NCBI RefSeq assembly: GCF_023556335.1
Contig: NZ_JAIKTS010000004.1
Location: forward strand, 130,752 to 194,751
Source: Stenotrophomonas mori
GTDB lineage: Bacteria; Pseudomonadota; Gammaproteobacteria; Xanthomonadales; Xanthomonadaceae
Length of the DNA: 64,000 nucleotides
Direction: 5' to 3'
The notes under the pieces are model-generated. The model worked only from the letters and a program-made list of their open reading frames with translations. It was not told the origin of the DNA and did not search any database. Below, piece after piece: positions 9,229 to 19,018 of the stretch. Made by a program: the position numbers and the translations under genes. The number at the start of each line of letters is the position of its first letter. Position 1 is the first letter of the stretch.

Positions 9229-9912
9229 TCAGCCCTCGTTGCGCGGAATGGCGAAGCGGTAGCCGCGACCGCGCACGGTTTCGATCGGCTTGAGTTCGCC
9301 TTCCGGATCCAGCTTCTTGCGCAGGCGGCCGATGAACACTTCCAGCACGTTGGAATCGCGGTCGAAGTCCTGCTGGTAGATGTGCTCGGTGAGATCGGCC
9401 TTGGAGACCAGTTCACCGGCATGCATCATCAGGTACTCGAGCACCTTGTACTCGTAGCTGGTGAGGTCGACGTTGGCACCGTTCACGCTGACCGTCTGCG
9501 CCGCCAGGTCGAGCGCGACCGGTCCGCATTCCAGGGTGGGCTTGGACCAGCCCGCGGCGCGGCGCAGCAGCGCGTTCACCCGGGCCAGCAGCTCCTCGAC
9601 ATGGAACGGCTTGACCAGGTAGTCGTCGGCCCCCTGCTTCAGGCCCTCGACCTTGTCCTGCCAGCTCGAACGGGCGGTCAGGATCAGCACCGGGAACTTC
9701 TTGCCCTCGTCGCGCAGCGCCTTGATCAACTCCATGCCCGACATCTTCGGGAGCCCGAGATCGATGATGCCGACATCGAACGGCACCTCGCGGCCCATGT
9801 AGAGGCCTTCCTCGCCATCCTGCGCAGCATCGACGGCAAAGCCCTCACGCTTCAGCCGGGCTGCCAGGGTCTCGCGCAGCGGGGCTTCGTCTTCGACCAG
9901 AAGGATACGCAT
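9229..9912 (-). CDS. phoP: Response regulator transcription factor, PhoP-like
   Basis: 227-residue OmpR-family regulator. The receiver domain has the acidic pair Glu7/Asp8, phospho-acceptor Asp51, and the lysine in DDYLVKPF. The C-terminal winged helix runs from about 125 to the end (LTSYEYKVLEYLMMHAG, SNVLEVFIGRLRKKL, ETVRGRGYRF). It is closely similar in feel to PhoP of enterics. Start ATG follows an AGGGAG ribosome site. It is cotranscribed with phoQ, and probably follows the small secreted-protein gene upstream. Confidence 0.9.
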   Translation of the reverse strand: MRILLVEDEAPLRETLAARLKREGFAVDAAQDGEEGLYMGREVPFDVGIIDLGLPKMSGMELIKALRDEGKKFPVLILTARSSWQDKVEGLKQGADDYLVKPFHVEELLARVNALLRRAAGWSKPTLECGPVALDLAAQTVSVNGANVDLTSYEYKVLEYLMMHAGELVSKADLTEHIYQQDFDRDSNVLEVFIGRLRKKLDPEGELKPIETVRGRGYRFAIPRNEG

Positions 9913-9982
9913 GAACTCTCCCTAGTTGCTTTGGCCGGCCATTACCGGCGTGAGTGAGCGGATTGCGGACAACTATCGCCGC

Positions 9983-10372
9983 TCACGGGTTATCGCGGTG
10001 TGGTGGCTGCTCGACCTGGTGGGGCCGGCGCGGCGTCCGGTGCTGGGGCGTCGTGTCGTCCATGTAACGGACACGACCGCGGCCATCCATGTACTTGACG
10101 CGGTTGATGTCGCGGCCGTCATAGGGAACGCGCTCGGCGCCGAGGATGCGCCCCCCGGTTTCACGCTGCACGCGCCGTACCGAATCGGAAAGCGACCCCA
10201 CATTGCCGCGCATGGCCCCTTCCTGCGCCCGCGACCGCGGCATTTCACGCATGCCGGCGCGCATCGATTCCTGCCGCGCATCCTGCGCCTGTGCCTGCGC
10301 CAACGGCATCGCCACCGCGAGTACGGCGGTGGCAAGAGCGAGGACCAGACTGTGACGCGGAACCGGGAGCAT
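9983..10372 (-). CDS. Small secreted PepSY-like protein upstream of phoP
   Basis: 129 residues. A signal peptide covers the first 28 or so residues (VLALATAVLAVAMPLAQAQA). The mature part has VQRETGGRILGAERVPYDGRDINRVKYMDGRGRVRYM, which resembles one half of a PepSY motif, a periplasmic module often linked with metallopeptidase inhibition or sensing. The gene lies 70 nt upstream of phoP on the same strand, so it may feed into PhoPQ signalling; that link is inference from position. Residues after 110 are Pro/His/Arg-rich and of low complexity. Confidence 0.65.
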   Translation of the reverse strand: MLPVPRHSLVLALATAVLAVAMPLAQAQAQDARQESMRAGMREMPRSRAQEGAMRGNVGSLSDSVRRVQRETGGRILGAERVPYDGRDINRVKYMDGRGRVRYMDDTTPQHRTPRRPHQVEQPPHRDNP

Positions 10373-10410
10373 GGGGTGATCCTATCGAAGTGCAACGGAT
10401 CGTTCAAAAT

Positions 10411-10431
10411 CCGTGAAACATGGGGTCACGG
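10411..10431. promoter_or_regulatory. Inverted repeat upstream of the phoP cluster
   Basis: CCGTGA and TCACGG form a perfect 6-bp inverted repeat with a 9-nt spacer, 39 bp upstream of the start of the small secreted gene. The surrounding 180 bp are AT-richer than the neighbours and also contain, on the minus strand, two TTCA direct repeats 11 bp apart (about 10483-10497), a spacing like that of PhoP boxes. It is a plausible operator region for phoPQ autoregulation; nothing in the sequence proves which protein binds. Confidence 0.3.
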
Positions 10432-10558
10432 AAATTTTCACGACCCTTACGAAATCGAGGCAAATTCTTGATTTTTAGGGGTGAATCCGGTCTGAACCCT
10501 ACCCACGCCCATCCCGCCCCGTTCAGCTACATGACCGAACTGAATGCGTGATCGCTCC

Positions 10559-11590
<1,032 letters not shown>

Positions 11591-11696
11591 TGCTATGGCA
11601 TGTCCACTGGGATCGGGACGCTGTCGCGGCGGCACGGAAGAGACCGATGGCCCCTACCGAACCACCCAGAAAGCCACAGGTCCGCGGAACGCCATT

Positions 11697-11876
11697 TTAC
11701 ATGGCAACGGCCCCATCACGACCGATAACAGCCCTGCTTGGAAAATACAGCCGTTTCAGGACATATGACTCCTGGGAAGAAGCCGCTGCCGCTGTTAGAC
11801 AGCAGCTCCGGCTCCGAAAACCGTCAAATACCAGAACGCCTCCGACTATCAGCAGCACCCCTGCAGCGGCGCCCAT
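11697..11876 (-). CDS. Candidate 59-residue small membrane protein
   Basis: A short ORF in the otherwise gene-free 390 bases between dusA and the SMR gene. It starts MGAAAGVLLIVGGVLVFDGFR, which would make one membrane-spanning helix, followed by about 38 polar residues with two cysteines. The base composition here is visibly lower in GC than the flanks. No ribosome site is evident and I know no homologue, so this may be chance. The plus-strand reading of the same stretch gives an implausible protein and was not annotated. Confidence 0.3.
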   Translation of the reverse strand: MGAAAGVLLIVGGVLVFDGFRSRSCCLTAAAASSQESYVLKRLYFPSRAVIGRDGAVAM

Positions 11877-11953
11877 AACGTGTCGACGCCAGCAAAATAA
11901 GTACTACCTCTGATCGCTGGCCGAGCTGATCGGGCCTGGTACGCCACATCCTG

Positions 11954-11971
11954 CTGCCTGGAACCAGGCAG
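11954..11971. repeat. Perfect palindrome just upstream of the SMR gene
   Basis: CTGCCTGG and CCAGGCAG are 8-bp perfect inverted arms with a 2-nt centre, ending 9 nt before the ATG of the SMR transporter gene. As DNA it could be a repressor operator; as RNA it would form a hairpin beside the ribosome-binding region. No other copy was noticed in the window. Confidence 0.4.
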
Positions 11972-11980
11972 AATTGCCCG

Positions 11981-12313
11981 ATGAACGCCTATCTCCTGCT
12001 GGCCTGCGCCATCGTCCTGGAAGTCATCGCCACCTCGCTGCTGAAGGCCTCCGACGGCATGAGCCGGCCCTGGCCGACGCTGGGCTCGCTGCTCGGCTAC
12101 GGCCTGTGCTTCTGGCTGCTGTCGCTGGTGATGAAAACCGTGCCGACCGGCATCGCCTATGCGATCTGGTCCGGGGTCGGCATCGTGCTGATCTCGCTGA
12201 TCGGCCTGTTCGTGTTCAAGCAGAAGCTCGACCTCGCGGCGATGGTCGGCATCGGCCTGATCTGCGCCGGGGTGATGGTGATCAACCTGTTCTCGCGCGC
12301 CAGCGTGCATTGA
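11981..12313 (+). CDS. SMR-family multidrug efflux transporter (EmrE-like)
   Basis: 110 residues, four membrane helices, functioning as an antiparallel dimer that exchanges protons for quaternary or aromatic cations. The essential Glu14 is in the first helix (ACAIVLEVIATSLLK), and helix 3 has the signature TGIAYAIWSGVGIVLIS. The sequence is of the Qac/EmrE subtype rather than the guanidinium-exporting subtype seen at 50780. It is a single gene, convergent with mgtC. Confidence 0.88.
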   Translation: MNAYLLLACAIVLEVIATSLLKASDGMSRPWPTLGSLLGYGLCFWLLSLVMKTVPTGIAYAIWSGVGIVLISLIGLFVFKQKLDLAAMVGIGLICAGVMVINLFSRASVH

Positions 12314-12381
12314 GCGCAGCGCGCGCCGTCCGGCGTACCGCGCCTGCGGGCACGGTCGCGCGCGCCCGGCCCGCGGTCCGC

Positions 12382-13074
12382 TCAGCCCAGGGCCAGCCCC
12401 GGCAGCTCCACCGAGACCACGCCTTCGACACGGCCCAGCACCTCGGCCTGCGCCAGCAGGCGATCCCGCGGCAACGGCGGATCGCAGTCGATGTCGACGA
12501 TGTCGTCGCCCTGCTCGCGTGGCCGCAGGGTGATGCGCTTGACCGGCAGTCCGGCGTCGCTGGCCGCGGTCTCGACCCGCGCCAGCGGCGTGCCCGCGGC
12601 CACCCGCAGGCGCAACCGGCCGCTGCGCGCACGGCGCCGCAGGTAGCGCTGCTCCAGGGGTTTCAGCAGGGCCAGGATCGCCCACAGCAGCGCCGTGGCC
12701 ATCGCCGCGGCGGCGTACAGGCCGGCGCCCGCGGCCAGGCCGATCGATGCCACCGCCCACAATCCCGCGGCCGTAGTCAACCCGCGGATCACCTGCTCCC
12801 GCTGCAGGAACAGGATGGTGCCGGCACCGAGGAAGCCGACGCCGCTGATCACCTGCGCGGCGATCCGCGACGGGTCCAGCTGGATGCCCGGCCGTCCCAG
12901 CACATCGAAGAAGCCGAACGCGGAGACGATGATGGCCAGCGCCGAACCGACGCAGACCAGCATGTGCGTGCGCAGCCCCGCCGCCCACTCCAGGCGGCCG
13001 CGGTTGATGCCGATCACCGCGCCCAGCAGCGCGGCCAGCACCAAGCGCATGCCGATCTCCCACCACTGGATCAT
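12382..13074 (-). CDS. MgtC/SapB family membrane protein
   Basis: 230 residues. The N-terminal half holds four or five membrane helices with the MgtC hallmarks RLVLAALLGAVIGINR and GLRTHMLVCVGSAL, then GVGFLGAGTIL and RGLTTAAGLWAVASIGLAAGAG. The C-terminal 80 residues form the soluble ACT-like tail. The start is fixed by an exceptionally strong AGGAGGTGGAG ribosome site before ATG 13074; the upstream in-frame extension is not used. MgtC proteins modulate F1Fo ATP synthase and help growth in low Mg in pathogens, which fits a PhoPQ-encoding neighbourhood, but no PhoP site was identified. Confidence 0.88.
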   Translation of the reverse strand: MIQWWEIGMRLVLAALLGAVIGINRGRLEWAAGLRTHMLVCVGSALAIIVSAFGFFDVLGRPGIQLDPSRIAAQVISGVGFLGAGTILFLQREQVIRGLTTAAGLWAVASIGLAAGAGLYAAAAMATALLWAILALLKPLEQRYLRRRARSGRLRLRVAAGTPLARVETAASDAGLPVKRITLRPREQGDDIVDIDCDPPLPRDRLLAQAEVLGRVEGVVSVELPGLALG

Positions 13075-13241
13075 CTCCACCTCCTGCACGCACCTGCCAT
13101 CGATGCAGTGTAGGCCGATGTGCCGGACATGCGGCACAGCCACAGCGTTTCCTGAAGGTCCGGGCCGGGCCCTGCGGTGGTCCGGGTCCCGCCCGCCGGT
13201 GCCCGGCGCTACAGTAGGCGTTCCCCGCACCGGACCCCGCG

Positions 13242-13865
13242 ATGTACGGCAATGACACAGCCCTGCTGGTGATCGACCTGCAACCCGACTTCATGCCCGG
13301 CGGCGCACTGCCCTGCCACCAGGGCGACACCATCGTCCCGGGCATCGCCGCCCTGCTCGCACAGCGCCGCTACCGCACCGTGGTCGCGACCCAGGACTGG
13401 CACCCGGCCGACCATGCCTCGTTCGCGAGCCAGCACCCGGGGCGCAGGCCGTTCGAATCGATCCCGCTGCACGGCCACGCGCAGACCCTGTGGCCCGATC
13501 ACTGCGTGCAGGGCAGCGAGGGCGCCGCGCTGCACCGGCAGGTGGACTGGCGCAGCGCCGACCTGATCCTGCGCAAGGGCAGCGACCGCCAGGTCGATTC
13601 CTACAGCGCCTTCCGCGAGAACATCGGCCCGCAGGGCGACCGCCCCGCCACCGGCCTTGCCGGCTGGCTGCACGAGCGCGGCATCGCCGAGGTCCATGTC
13701 TGCGGGCTGGCGCGCGACTACTGCGTCCTGTGGAGCGCGCAGGATGCCGCCATCAGCGGCTTCCGGGTGCGCGTGCTGTGGGCGCTCAGCCGGCCGGTGT
13801 CGCCGGACAGCGACGAGGCGACCCGCATCGCGCTGCTCGAGGCCGGCATCGGCATCGACGGCTGA
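13242..13865 (+). CDS. pncA: Nicotinamidase / pyrazinamidase
   Basis: Converts nicotinamide to nicotinate for NAD salvage. 207 residues. The catalytic triad is visible: Asp12 (LLVIDLQPDF), the lysine in ILRKGSD, and Cys161 in GLARDYCVLWSAQDA. Metal ligands come from TQDWHPADHASF. Full length for the family. It is convergent with purU, ending 19 bp from it. A GCCCGGCGCTACAG element just upstream (about 13203-13216) is the same word that recurs in the tandem array at 26.8-27.2 kb. Confidence 0.93.
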   Translation: MYGNDTALLVIDLQPDFMPGGALPCHQGDTIVPGIAALLAQRRYRTVVATQDWHPADHASFASQHPGRRPFESIPLHGHAQTLWPDHCVQGSEGAALHRQVDWRSADLILRKGSDRQVDSYSAFRENIGPQGDRPATGLAGWLHERGIAEVHVCGLARDYCVLWSAQDAAISGFRVRVLWALSRPVSPDSDEATRIALLEAGIGIDG

Positions 13866-13884
13866 AGCCGCCCGCCGCCCACGC

Positions 13885-14736
13885 TCAGCGGAACACCACC
13901 GTGCGGTGGCCGTTGAGCAGGATGCGGTGTTCCACATGGCGGCGCACCGCGCGCGCCAGTACCAGCGATTCGGTATCGCTGCCCAGCCGCACCAGCTCGC
14001 GCGGCGTCATCGCATGGTCCACCCGGGCGACGTCCTGCTCGATGATCGGCCCCTCGTCGAGATCGCTGGTCACGTAGTGCGCGGTCGCGCCGATGATCTT
14101 GACGCCGCGCGCGTGCGCCTGGTGGTAGGGCTGGGCGCCCTTGAAGCTGGGCAGGAAGCTGTGGTGGATGTTGATCGCCCGGCCGGACAACGCCTGGCAC
14201 AGCTCCGGCGAAAGGATCTGCATGTAGCGCGCCAGCACCACCAGGTCGATGCGCTCGCGCTCGACGAGATCGAGGATCTGCCGCTCCTGCTGCGCGCGGT
14301 TGCCGGCATCCACCGGCAGGTGGTGGAACGGCGTGCCATAGGACCCGGCCAGGGCGGCGAAGTCGCCGTGGTTGGAGGCCACCGCGGCGATCTCGACCGG
14401 CAGCTGGCCGCTGTGGGTACGGAACAGCAGATCGTTCAGGCAATGGCCCTGGCGGCTGACCAGCACCAGCAGGCGTGCGCGGCGCTGCGCGTCGTGCAGC
14501 TGCCAGTCCATCGCGAAAGTCTCGCCCAGCTGCTGCAGGGCCACCCGCAACGCCGGCGCGTCGGCGGGACCGGCAGCGTCGAAATGCACGCGCAGGAAGA
14601 AGCGGCCGCTCTCCTCGTCGCCGAACTGCTGAGCATCGAGGATGTTGCAGCCGGCCTCGAACAGCAGGCCGGAGACGCGGTAGACGATGCCGGTGCGGTC
14701 CGGGCAGGAAAGCGTGAGGATGTAGTCGGGGCGCAT
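13885..14736 (-). CDS. purU: Formyltetrahydrofolate deformylase
   Basis: Hydrolyses 10-formyl-THF to formate and THF, balancing one-carbon pools. 283 residues from ATG 14736, which gives the usual N-terminal ACT domain (DYILTLSCPDRTGIVYRVSGLLFEAGCNIL, residues 4-33). The C-terminal formyltransferase fold has the catalytic Asn-His-Asp set in INIHHSFLPSFKGA and TSDLDEGPIIEQD. The gene stands alone between pncA and the pyruvate dehydrogenase genes. Confidence 0.93.
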   Translation of the reverse strand: MRPDYILTLSCPDRTGIVYRVSGLLFEAGCNILDAQQFGDEESGRFFLRVHFDAAGPADAPALRVALQQLGETFAMDWQLHDAQRRARLLVLVSRQGHCLNDLLFRTHSGQLPVEIAAVASNHGDFAALAGSYGTPFHHLPVDAGNRAQQERQILDLVERERIDLVVLARYMQILSPELCQALSGRAINIHHSFLPSFKGAQPYHQAHARGVKIIGATAHYVTSDLDEGPIIEQDVARVDHAMTPRELVRLGSDTESLVLARAVRRHVEHRILLNGHRTVVFR

Positions 14737-14800
14737 GGCGGCAATGTAGGGCAGTGCTGCACCGCAGTAAACAATGCTCTCAGCTGCAACCAAGCCACTG

Positions 14801-16078
14801 CTACAGCAGCAGCCGCCGCATGTCGGCGAGCACCTGTGCCAATGCCGTGGTGAACCGCGCGGCGGCCGCGCCATCGATGACACGGTGGTCGTAGGACAGC
14901 GACAAGGGCAGCATCAACCGGGGCTGGAATGCCTGGCCATCCCATACCGGGCGCATCGCCGCCCTGGAAACGCCGAGGATCGCCACCTCCGGGGCATTGA
15001 TGATCGGGGTGAAGCGGTTGCCGCCGATGCCCCCCAGCGAGCTGATCGTGAAGCAGCCGCCCTGCATGTCGGCCGCCGCCAGCCCGCCTTCGCGCGCCTG
15101 CCGCGCCAGCGCGGCGGTCTCCCGGGCGATGTCCAGCAGCCCCTTGCGGTCGGCGTCGCGCACCACCGGCACCACCAGCCCGTCCGCCGTGTCGGTGGCG
15201 AAGCCGATGTGCACGTACTTCTTGAGCACCAGCGTTTCGCCGCCAGCATCGAGCGAGGCGTTGAAATCCGGAAACCGTCCAAGCAGGCCGGCGCAGGCCT
15301 TGATCAGGAAGGCGAGCAGGGTCAGCCGGACGCCGTCCTCCGGCCGTTCGCCGTTGAGCTGCAGGCGCAGCGCTTCCAGCGCGCCGATATCGGCGTCCTC
15401 GTGCTGGGTGACATGCGGGATGCGCACCCAGTTGCGCGACAGGTTGGCCGCCGATATCCGCCGGACACGGCCCATCGACTGCGTTGCCACCTGGCCGAAA
15501 CGGGAAAAATCCGGTTCGGGCCAGGGCAGCATGGCGAACCCCTCGCCGTCCTGCGTGGTGGCGACGGCATCGTGCGGGGCGGCGGGTACGCCCTGCACGG
15601 CCGCCAGCACGTCCTCACGGGAGATACGGCCACCGCGCGCGGTCCCGCGCAGCCGCTGGATCTCCACCCGCCGTTCGCGGGCGATGCGCCGCGCCAGCGG
15701 ACTGGCATGCGGCGGCACCGGCACCGACGTGGCAGCGGCCACGACGGCGGGTGCAGGCGTGCCGGGAGGCGGCTCCACGACGGCGGGCGGCGATGGCGCC
15801 GGCGGCGCCGTCTCCGGCACCGCACCGGCGTCGGCCGCCTCCACTTCCACCAGCGCCACCTGCTGCCCTTCGGACAACGTGTCGCCCACCTGGACTTTCC
15901 ACTCGCGCAGTACGCCCGCCACCGGCGAAGGCACCTCGATCGTCGCCTTGTCCGATTCCAGCGTCACCAGCCCCTGGCCGACCGCGACGGCGTCGCCGAC
16001 GGAGGCCATCAGCTCGATCACCGGCACCCCGGTCTGGCCGCCGATGTCCGGGACCCTGATTTCTTCCAACCTGCCCAT
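14801..16078 (-). CDS. aceF: Pyruvate dehydrogenase complex dihydrolipoamide acetyltransferase (E2)
   Basis: Transfers the acetyl group from lipoamide to CoA and forms the complex core. 425 residues: one lipoyl domain (1-78, lipoyl-lysine Lys44 in LESDKATIE), an Ala/Pro linker, a peripheral subunit-binding domain near 140-175 (SPLARRIARERRVEIQRLRGT), and a catalytic domain ending with SYDHRVIDGAAAARF. E. coli AceF has three lipoyl domains, so this is a short form. ATG 16078 follows GGAGAA. It lies 61 nt after aceE on the same strand. No E3 (lpd) follows. Confidence 0.9.
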   Translation of the reverse strand: MGRLEEIRVPDIGGQTGVPVIELMASVGDAVAVGQGLVTLESDKATIEVPSPVAGVLREWKVQVGDTLSEGQQVALVEVEAADAGAVPETAPPAPSPPAVVEPPPGTPAPAVVAAATSVPVPPHASPLARRIARERRVEIQRLRGTARGGRISREDVLAAVQGVPAAPHDAVATTQDGEGFAMLPWPEPDFSRFGQVATQSMGRVRRISAANLSRNWVRIPHVTQHEDADIGALEALRLQLNGERPEDGVRLTLLAFLIKACAGLLGRFPDFNASLDAGGETLVLKKYVHIGFATDTADGLVVPVVRDADRKGLLDIARETAALARQAREGGLAAADMQGGCFTISSLGGIGGNRFTPIINAPEVAILGVSRAAMRPVWDGQAFQPRLMLPLSLSYDHRVIDGAAAARFTTALAQVLADMRRLLL

Positions 16079-16139
16079 GCATTCTCCAACTGGCTGTGCG
16101 GATCGCGCGGCATGCGGACCCGGGGGCGTCGCTGCCGGC

Positions 16140-18809
16140 TCAGGCGGCCGCCGGATCGGGCTTGCCGGTGTCGATCGCATACCGGTCGATGGCGTCCTGC
16201 ACCCGGCCACGTTCGATGCGGCCGTCGTCGGCCAGCGACTTCAGCGCCGCCAGCACGATGTAATGCCGATCGACCTCGAAGAAGGCGCGCAGCGACTCGC
16301 GCGTGTCCGAGCGGCCGAAACCGTCGGTGCCCAGTGCGGTGAAGCGGCGGTCGTCGACGAAGGGGCGGATCTGGTCGCCGACGATCTTCATGTAGTCGGT
16401 GGCCACCACCACCGGGCCATCGTGGCCCTGCAGGCACTGCCGCACGTAGGGAACGCGCGACGCGTCCGCCGGGTGCAGCAGGTTCCAGCGCTCGGCCGCC
16501 AGCCCATCCCGGCGCAGCTCGGTCAGGCTGGTCGCGCTCCACACATCGCAGGCGATGCCGAAGTCCTGCTGCAGCAGGTCGGCGGCGGCCAGCACTTCGC
16601 GCAGGATCGCGCCGCTGCCCATCAGCTGCACGCGCGGCGACGCGGCGGCGTCGGGGGCGGGGCGCAGCAGGTACAGGCCCTTCAGGATGCCGGCCTCGGC
16701 GCCCTCGGGCAGCGCCGGCTGCGGGTAGTTCTCGTTGAGCAGGGTGATGTAGTAGTAGATGTCCTCCTGCTCCACGTACATCCGGCGCAGGCCGTCGTGG
16801 ATGATCACCGCCAGCTCGTGGTTGAACGCCGGGTCGTAGGACACGCAGCTGGGGATCACCGAGGACAGCACGTGGCTGTGGCCGTCGTCGTGCTGCAGGC
16901 CCTCGCCCATCAGCGTGGTGCGGCCCGAGGTGGCGCCGAGCAGGAAGCCGCGGGTGCGCGCGTCGGCCGCCGCCCAGGCCAGGTCGCCGACGCGCTGCAG
17001 GCCGAACATCGAGTAGAAGATGTAGAACGGAATCGTCGCCAGGCCATGGTTGCTGTAGGCGGTGCCGGCGGCGATCCAGGAGCAGATCGCACCGGATTCG
17101 TTGATGCCTTCCTGCAGGATCTGGCCGTCCTTGGCCTCCTTGTAGTAGCTCAGCTGCCCGGCGTCCTGCGGGGTGTACAGCTGGCCCAGGTACGAATGGA
17201 TGCCGATCTGGCGGAACAGGCCTTCCATGCCGAAGGTGCGCGACTCGTCGGGCACGATCGGAATCACCAGCTTGCCCAGTTCCGGGTCCTTGAGCAGGGT
17301 GCTGAGGATGCGCACGAAGCCCATGGTGGTGGACTGGCCGCGATCGCCGCTGCCCTGCAGCTGGGTGTTGAAGATCGACAGCGGTGGCAGCGGCAGCGGG
17401 TCGACCCTGGCCAGGCGCGCCGGCAGTTGCCCGCCCTGGATGCGGCGGCGCTCGGCGAAGTAGGCCGCTTCGGGACTGCCCGGTTGCGGGCGCAGGTAGG
17501 GCATCTCCTCCAGCTGCGCGTCGCTGACCGGCAGGTCGAAGCGGTCGCGGAAGGCGCGCACCGCGTCGGCGCTCATCTTCTTCAGCTGGTGGTTGATGTT
17601 CTGGCCCTCCCCGGCCTCGCCCATGCCGAAGCCCTTGACCGTCTTGGCCAGGATGACGGTGGGGCGGCCATCGGTGTCCATCGCCTGCCGGTAGGCGGCG
17701 TAGACCTTCTGCGGATCGTGGCCGCCGCGCGCCAGCGCCCAGATCTCCTCGTCGCTCAGGTGCGCGACCAGCGCCAGCAGTTCCGGGTGGCGGCCGAAGA
17801 AGTGCTCGCGCACATAGGCGCCGTTCTGCGACTTGAAGGTCTGGTAGTCGCCATCCACGCATTCCATCATGCGCTGGCGCAGCAGGCCGCCAGGGTCGCG
17901 GGCCAGCAGCTCGTCCCAGCCGCTGCCCCAGATCACCTTGATCACGTTCCAGCCGGCCGCGCGGAAAGTGCCTTCCAGTTCCTGGATGACCTTGGCGTTG
18001 CCGCGCACCGGGCCATCGAGCCGCTGCAGGTTGCAGTTGACCACGAACACCAGGTTGTCCAGCCGTTCGCGGCCGGCCACCGAGATCGCCGCCAGCGATT
18101 CGGGCTGGTCCATCTCGCCGTCGCCGAGGAAGGCCCAGACCTTGCGGCCCTGGTGCTGCTTCAGGCCGCGGTATTCGAGGTAACGCATGTAGCGCGCCTG
18201 GTAGGCGGCGGTCAGCGGCCCCAGGCCCATCGACACGGTGGGGAACTGCCAGAACTCCGGCATCAGGCGCGGGTGCGGATACGAGGACAGGCCCTCGCGG
18301 CCGGCCTCGCGGCGGAAGTTGTCCATCCGCGCCGGATCGATGCGGCCTTCCACGTACGCGCGGCCATAGATGCCCGGCGCGGAGTGGCCCTGGATGTAGA
18401 TCATGTCGCCGTCGAAGGTGTCGGTACGGCCACGGAAGAAGTGGTCGAAGCCCACGTCGTACAGCACTGCCGCCGACTGGTAGGTGGCGATGTGGCCGCC
18501 GACGTTGGAATGCCTGCCGGCGCGCAGCACCATGACCATCGCGTTCCAGCGGATCATCGCGTTCAGGCGGCGCTCGATGGCCAGGTCCCCGGGATAGGCC
18601 GGCTGGCGTTCGGGCGGGATGGTGTTGACGTAGGCGGTCCAGACCCGCTCATGCAGGTCGCCATGGCGCTGGATGTCCAGCTCGGTGAGCTGGTCGATCA
18701 GGTAGTGTGCGCGCGGCCGGCCGTCGGCCTGGATCACCACGTCCAGCGCCTCCCGCCATTCCTGGGTTTCCTGGGGGTCGACATCGGCGGGCACCAGCGC
18801 TTGGTTCAC
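16140..18809 (-). CDS. aceE: Pyruvate dehydrogenase E1, homodimeric type
   Basis: Thiamine diphosphate enzyme that decarboxylates pyruvate and acetylates lipoyl-E2. 889 residues, matching the 887 of E. coli AceE and the homodimeric class. The TPP motif GDGEMDQPESLAAISVAGRERLDNLVFVVN is present, as are the N-terminal E2-contact region and the ETFDGD.../HSAPGIYGRAYVEGR segment. It is first in the aceE-aceF pair and divergent from a LysR regulator, with a palindrome in the shared 209-bp promoter region. Confidence 0.95.
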   Translation of the reverse strand: MNQALVPADVDPQETQEWREALDVVIQADGRPRAHYLIDQLTELDIQRHGDLHERVWTAYVNTIPPERQPAYPGDLAIERRLNAMIRWNAMVMVLRAGRHSNVGGHIATYQSAAVLYDVGFDHFFRGRTDTFDGDMIYIQGHSAPGIYGRAYVEGRIDPARMDNFRREAGREGLSSYPHPRLMPEFWQFPTVSMGLGPLTAAYQARYMRYLEYRGLKQHQGRKVWAFLGDGEMDQPESLAAISVAGRERLDNLVFVVNCNLQRLDGPVRGNAKVIQELEGTFRAAGWNVIKVIWGSGWDELLARDPGGLLRQRMMECVDGDYQTFKSQNGAYVREHFFGRHPELLALVAHLSDEEIWALARGGHDPQKVYAAYRQAMDTDGRPTVILAKTVKGFGMGEAGEGQNINHQLKKMSADAVRAFRDRFDLPVSDAQLEEMPYLRPQPGSPEAAYFAERRRIQGGQLPARLARVDPLPLPPLSIFNTQLQGSGDRGQSTTMGFVRILSTLLKDPELGKLVIPIVPDESRTFGMEGLFRQIGIHSYLGQLYTPQDAGQLSYYKEAKDGQILQEGINESGAICSWIAAGTAYSNHGLATIPFYIFYSMFGLQRVGDLAWAAADARTRGFLLGATSGRTTLMGEGLQHDDGHSHVLSSVIPSCVSYDPAFNHELAVIIHDGLRRMYVEQEDIYYYITLLNENYPQPALPEGAEAGILKGLYLLRPAPDAAASPRVQLMGSGAILREVLAAADLLQQDFGIACDVWSATSLTELRRDGLAAERWNLLHPADASRVPYVRQCLQGHDGPVVVATDYMKIVGDQIRPFVDDRRFTALGTDGFGRSDTRESLRAFFEVDRHYIVLAALKSLADDGRIERGRVQDAIDRYAIDTGKPDPAAA

Positions 18810-18989
18810 GAAACTATCTCCAGAGAAGGCACGCCGGCCGCGTGGAGCGACGGCGGCGGCAGAGCGGACAGGCGCTGGAGCGGCGTCGCGACGGCGGCGC
18901 CGTGGCGTGCGGGCAACCTGGCGGTTGCGGGAGCAGCACGATAGGAGGTGGCCAACGCGCCCGGTAGACGGCGGCGGCTTGGCGCTTTA

Positions 18990-19004
18990 CAAAGAAAATC
19001 TTTG
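18990..19004. promoter_or_regulatory. Candidate LysR operator between aceE and the LysR gene
   Basis: CAAAGA-AAA-TCTTTG is a perfect palindrome in an AT-rich island of a GC-rich intergenic region, 15-29 bp upstream of the LysR-gene start and about 180 bp upstream of aceE. It has the dyad form expected for a LysR-type site (T-N11-A class). Position suggests autoregulation of the regulator and perhaps control of aceEF. Confidence 0.5.
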
Positions 19005-19018
19005 CAATAGGCGCCGAA

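Noticed and set aside
11954..11971. Guanidine-type riboswitch before the first SMR gene
   Set aside because: The hairpin loop is not ACGR and there is no second hairpin; the protein is EmrE-like, not Gdx-like.
14997..18944. 1315-codon plus-strand ORF
   Set aside because: It is the antisense of aceE/aceF; composition is Arg/His/Gln/Ala-rich and lacks any domain, while the minus strand encodes complete E1 and E2.
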